DNA of 64,000 bases from Roseovarius azorensis (lineage in GTDB: Bacteria > Pseudomonadota > Alphaproteobacteria > Rhodobacterales > Rhodobacteraceae). The position numbers and the translations under genes are program-made. Position 1 is the stretch's first letter, and each line of letters opens with the position of its first letter. Below are positions 63,086-64,000 of the stretch, piece by piece. The DNA is taken from the NCBI RefSeq assembly GCF_900109455.1, contig NZ_FOAG01000003.1, forward strand, positions 186,001-250,000. The letters are read 5' to 3'. Below the pieces are notes generated by a model that was given only the letters and a program-made list of their open reading frames with translations, was not told the DNA's origin and did no database searches.

Positions 63086-64000
63086 TCACACCCCGGCCAG
63101 GGCGCGCGCCAGACGCGCCTGATGGCTGACCACTTCGACCAGATCGACCGTCACCAGATGCCCGTCCCGCACCACCTGCCGCCCCTCGACAAACAGATCA
63201 CGCACCTTCTGCGGTCCCGCCAGCAACAGCGCCGCCGGATCCCAACTGCCCGCGCTCTCGATGCCGGAAACATCCCAAATCGCGATATCAGCCCGTTTTC
63301 CCTGAGAAATCTGGCCGCAGTCGGATCTGCCCAACACTTCCGCACCGCCTCTCGTGGCGATCTCCAGCGCCTCGCGCGCGCTCATCGCACCGGCACCCCG
63401 CGCCACCCGTTGCAGCAGCATCGCCTGCCGCGCCTCGGTCATTAGGTTGCCGGTGTCGTTGCTCGCCGATCCATCGACCCCCAGACCCACCGGCACCCCC
63501 GCATCCCGCATCGCCCGCAGCGGCGCGATTCCTGACCCCAGGCGACAGTTGGAACAGGGACAATGTGCAATTCCCGTTGATGTTTTCGAAAACAATTCAA
63601 TCTCTTGCCGATTCAGCTTGACGCAATGCGCGTGCCAGACATCGGCCCCGGTCCAGCCCAAATCCTCGGCGTATTGACCCGGCCGACAGCCGAAATTGGC
63701 CAGCGACCAGGCAACATCCTCGTCATTCTCGGCCAGATGGGTGTGCAGCATCACCCCCTTGTCCCGCGCCAGAACCGCCGCCTCGCGCATCAGATCGCGG
63801 CTGACCGAGAACGGCGAACAGGGTGCGACTCCAACCCGGCACATCGCGCCATCCCTCGCGTCGTGAAAGGTATCTATCACACGAATACAATCGTTTAGAA
63901 TCGATTTCTCATCTTCAACCATGGTATCGGGCGGCAAGCCTCCTTTGCTTGCGCCAATACTCATCGCGCCGCGCGTCGGATGAAACCGCAGACCGATCTC
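63086..64000 (-). CDS. 8-oxoguanine deaminase-like amidohydrolase (runs off right edge)
   Basis: The frame is open to base 64000; the visible C-terminal part of 304 residues begins EIGLRFHPTRGAMSIGASKGGLPPD. It contains LHTHLAENDEDVAW, WHAHCVKLN, HCPCSNCRLGSGIAP and GLGVDGSASNDTGN, the metal and substrate motifs of the ATZ/TRZ branch. HPTRG and the SNCRLGSG segment are features I associate with 8-oxoguanine deaminases; S-adenosylhomocysteine or chlorohydrolase-like activity remains possible. It faces guaD, suggesting a purine salvage pair. The N-terminus lies outside the window. Confidence 0.85.
   Translation of the reverse strand, partial: EIGLRFHPTRGAMSIGASKGGLPPDTMVEDEKSILNDCIRVIDTFHDARDGAMCRVGVAPCSPFSVSRDLMREAAVLARDKGVMLHTHLAENDEDVAWSLANFGCRPGQYAEDLGWTGADVWHAHCVKLNRQEIELFSKTSTGIAHCPCSNCRLGSGIAPLRAMRDAGVPVGLGVDGSASNDTGNLMTEARQAMLLQRVARGAGAMSAREALEIATRGGAEVLGRSDCGQISQGKRADIAIWDVSGIESAGSWDPAALLLAGPQKVRDLFVEGRQVVRDGHLVTVDLVEVVSHQARLARALAGV

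Overview
The window looks like ordinary chromosome from an alphaproteobacterium of the Rhodobacteraceae, most likely the Roseobacter group. The DNA is GC-rich, genes are packed with many 1-14 bp overlaps, and the gene set is typical of that family: soxBDAG sarcosine oxidase, a cobA-DUF2849-cysI-cysH-DUF934-fpr sulfate assimilation run, a bactofilin/M23 pair, DUF924, DUF1289, DUF455 and DUF4177 proteins, and CcmI. No insertion sequence, integrase, CRISPR array or phage gene is visible. One tRNA gene, tRNA-Val(CAC), lies at 1330-1404.

Layout. 1-2183: the 5' part of a TonB-dependent receptor gene, a 700 bp stretch with no recognisable gene, tRNA-Val, an HU-like protein and a 67-residue exported membrane protein. 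2203-10118: lon with a heat-shock-like promoter, an orphan ATP-grasp gene, tgt, an SPFH/NfeD pair and a RimB-RimK fusion. 10240-12248: sufT-like and HesB/IscA genes, tpiA and a convergent Lrp regulator. 12395-17242: sulfate-to-sulfide assimilation, from APS reductase and sulfite/nitrite reductase to siroheme methyltransferase and ferredoxin-NADP reductase. 17291-20379: an alanine-rich anchored protein, infC read from a non-AUG start, and small conserved genes. 20404-32097 (minus strand): uvrA with an SOS box, a methyltransferase, lpdA, DUF924, an MFS carrier, queA and a 1134-residue AsmA-like protein. 32203-37616: peroxiredoxin, DUF455, M23 peptidase/bactofilin, and a TetR-controlled DsrE/flavin-oxidase-like cassette with two clear operators. 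37644-46076 (mostly minus): a beta-barrel protein with a Tat-type amidohydrolase, HNH nuclease, ATM1-type exporter, LysM protein, LOG phosphoribohydrolase, RarD and Fe-SOD. 46184-51407: soxBDAG. 51620-61537: ccmI-ruvX-DUF1289, yebC, two convergent SLC13 carriers, ymdB, and mgtE-5-FTHF cycloligase-osmC. 61674-64000: guanine deaminase facing an 8-oxoguanine-deaminase-like gene that runs off the window.

Connections. tgt and queA both serve queuosine synthesis but sit 20 kb apart. Sarcosine oxidase releases formaldehyde equivalents and hydrogen peroxide; Fe-SOD and a Bcp-type peroxiredoxin are encoded nearby. SufT- and IscA-like proteins precede a pathway rich in Fe-S and siroheme enzymes. The two terminal amidohydrolases point to purine salvage or breakdown.

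I found no clearly new multi-gene system. The most unusual items are the single-chain RimB-RimK fusion, the AUA start of infC, the TetR/DsrE/flavin cassette with paired operators, and an amidohydrolase with six cysteines ahead of its Tat signal. All functions are inferred from sequence reading alone, without database searches.
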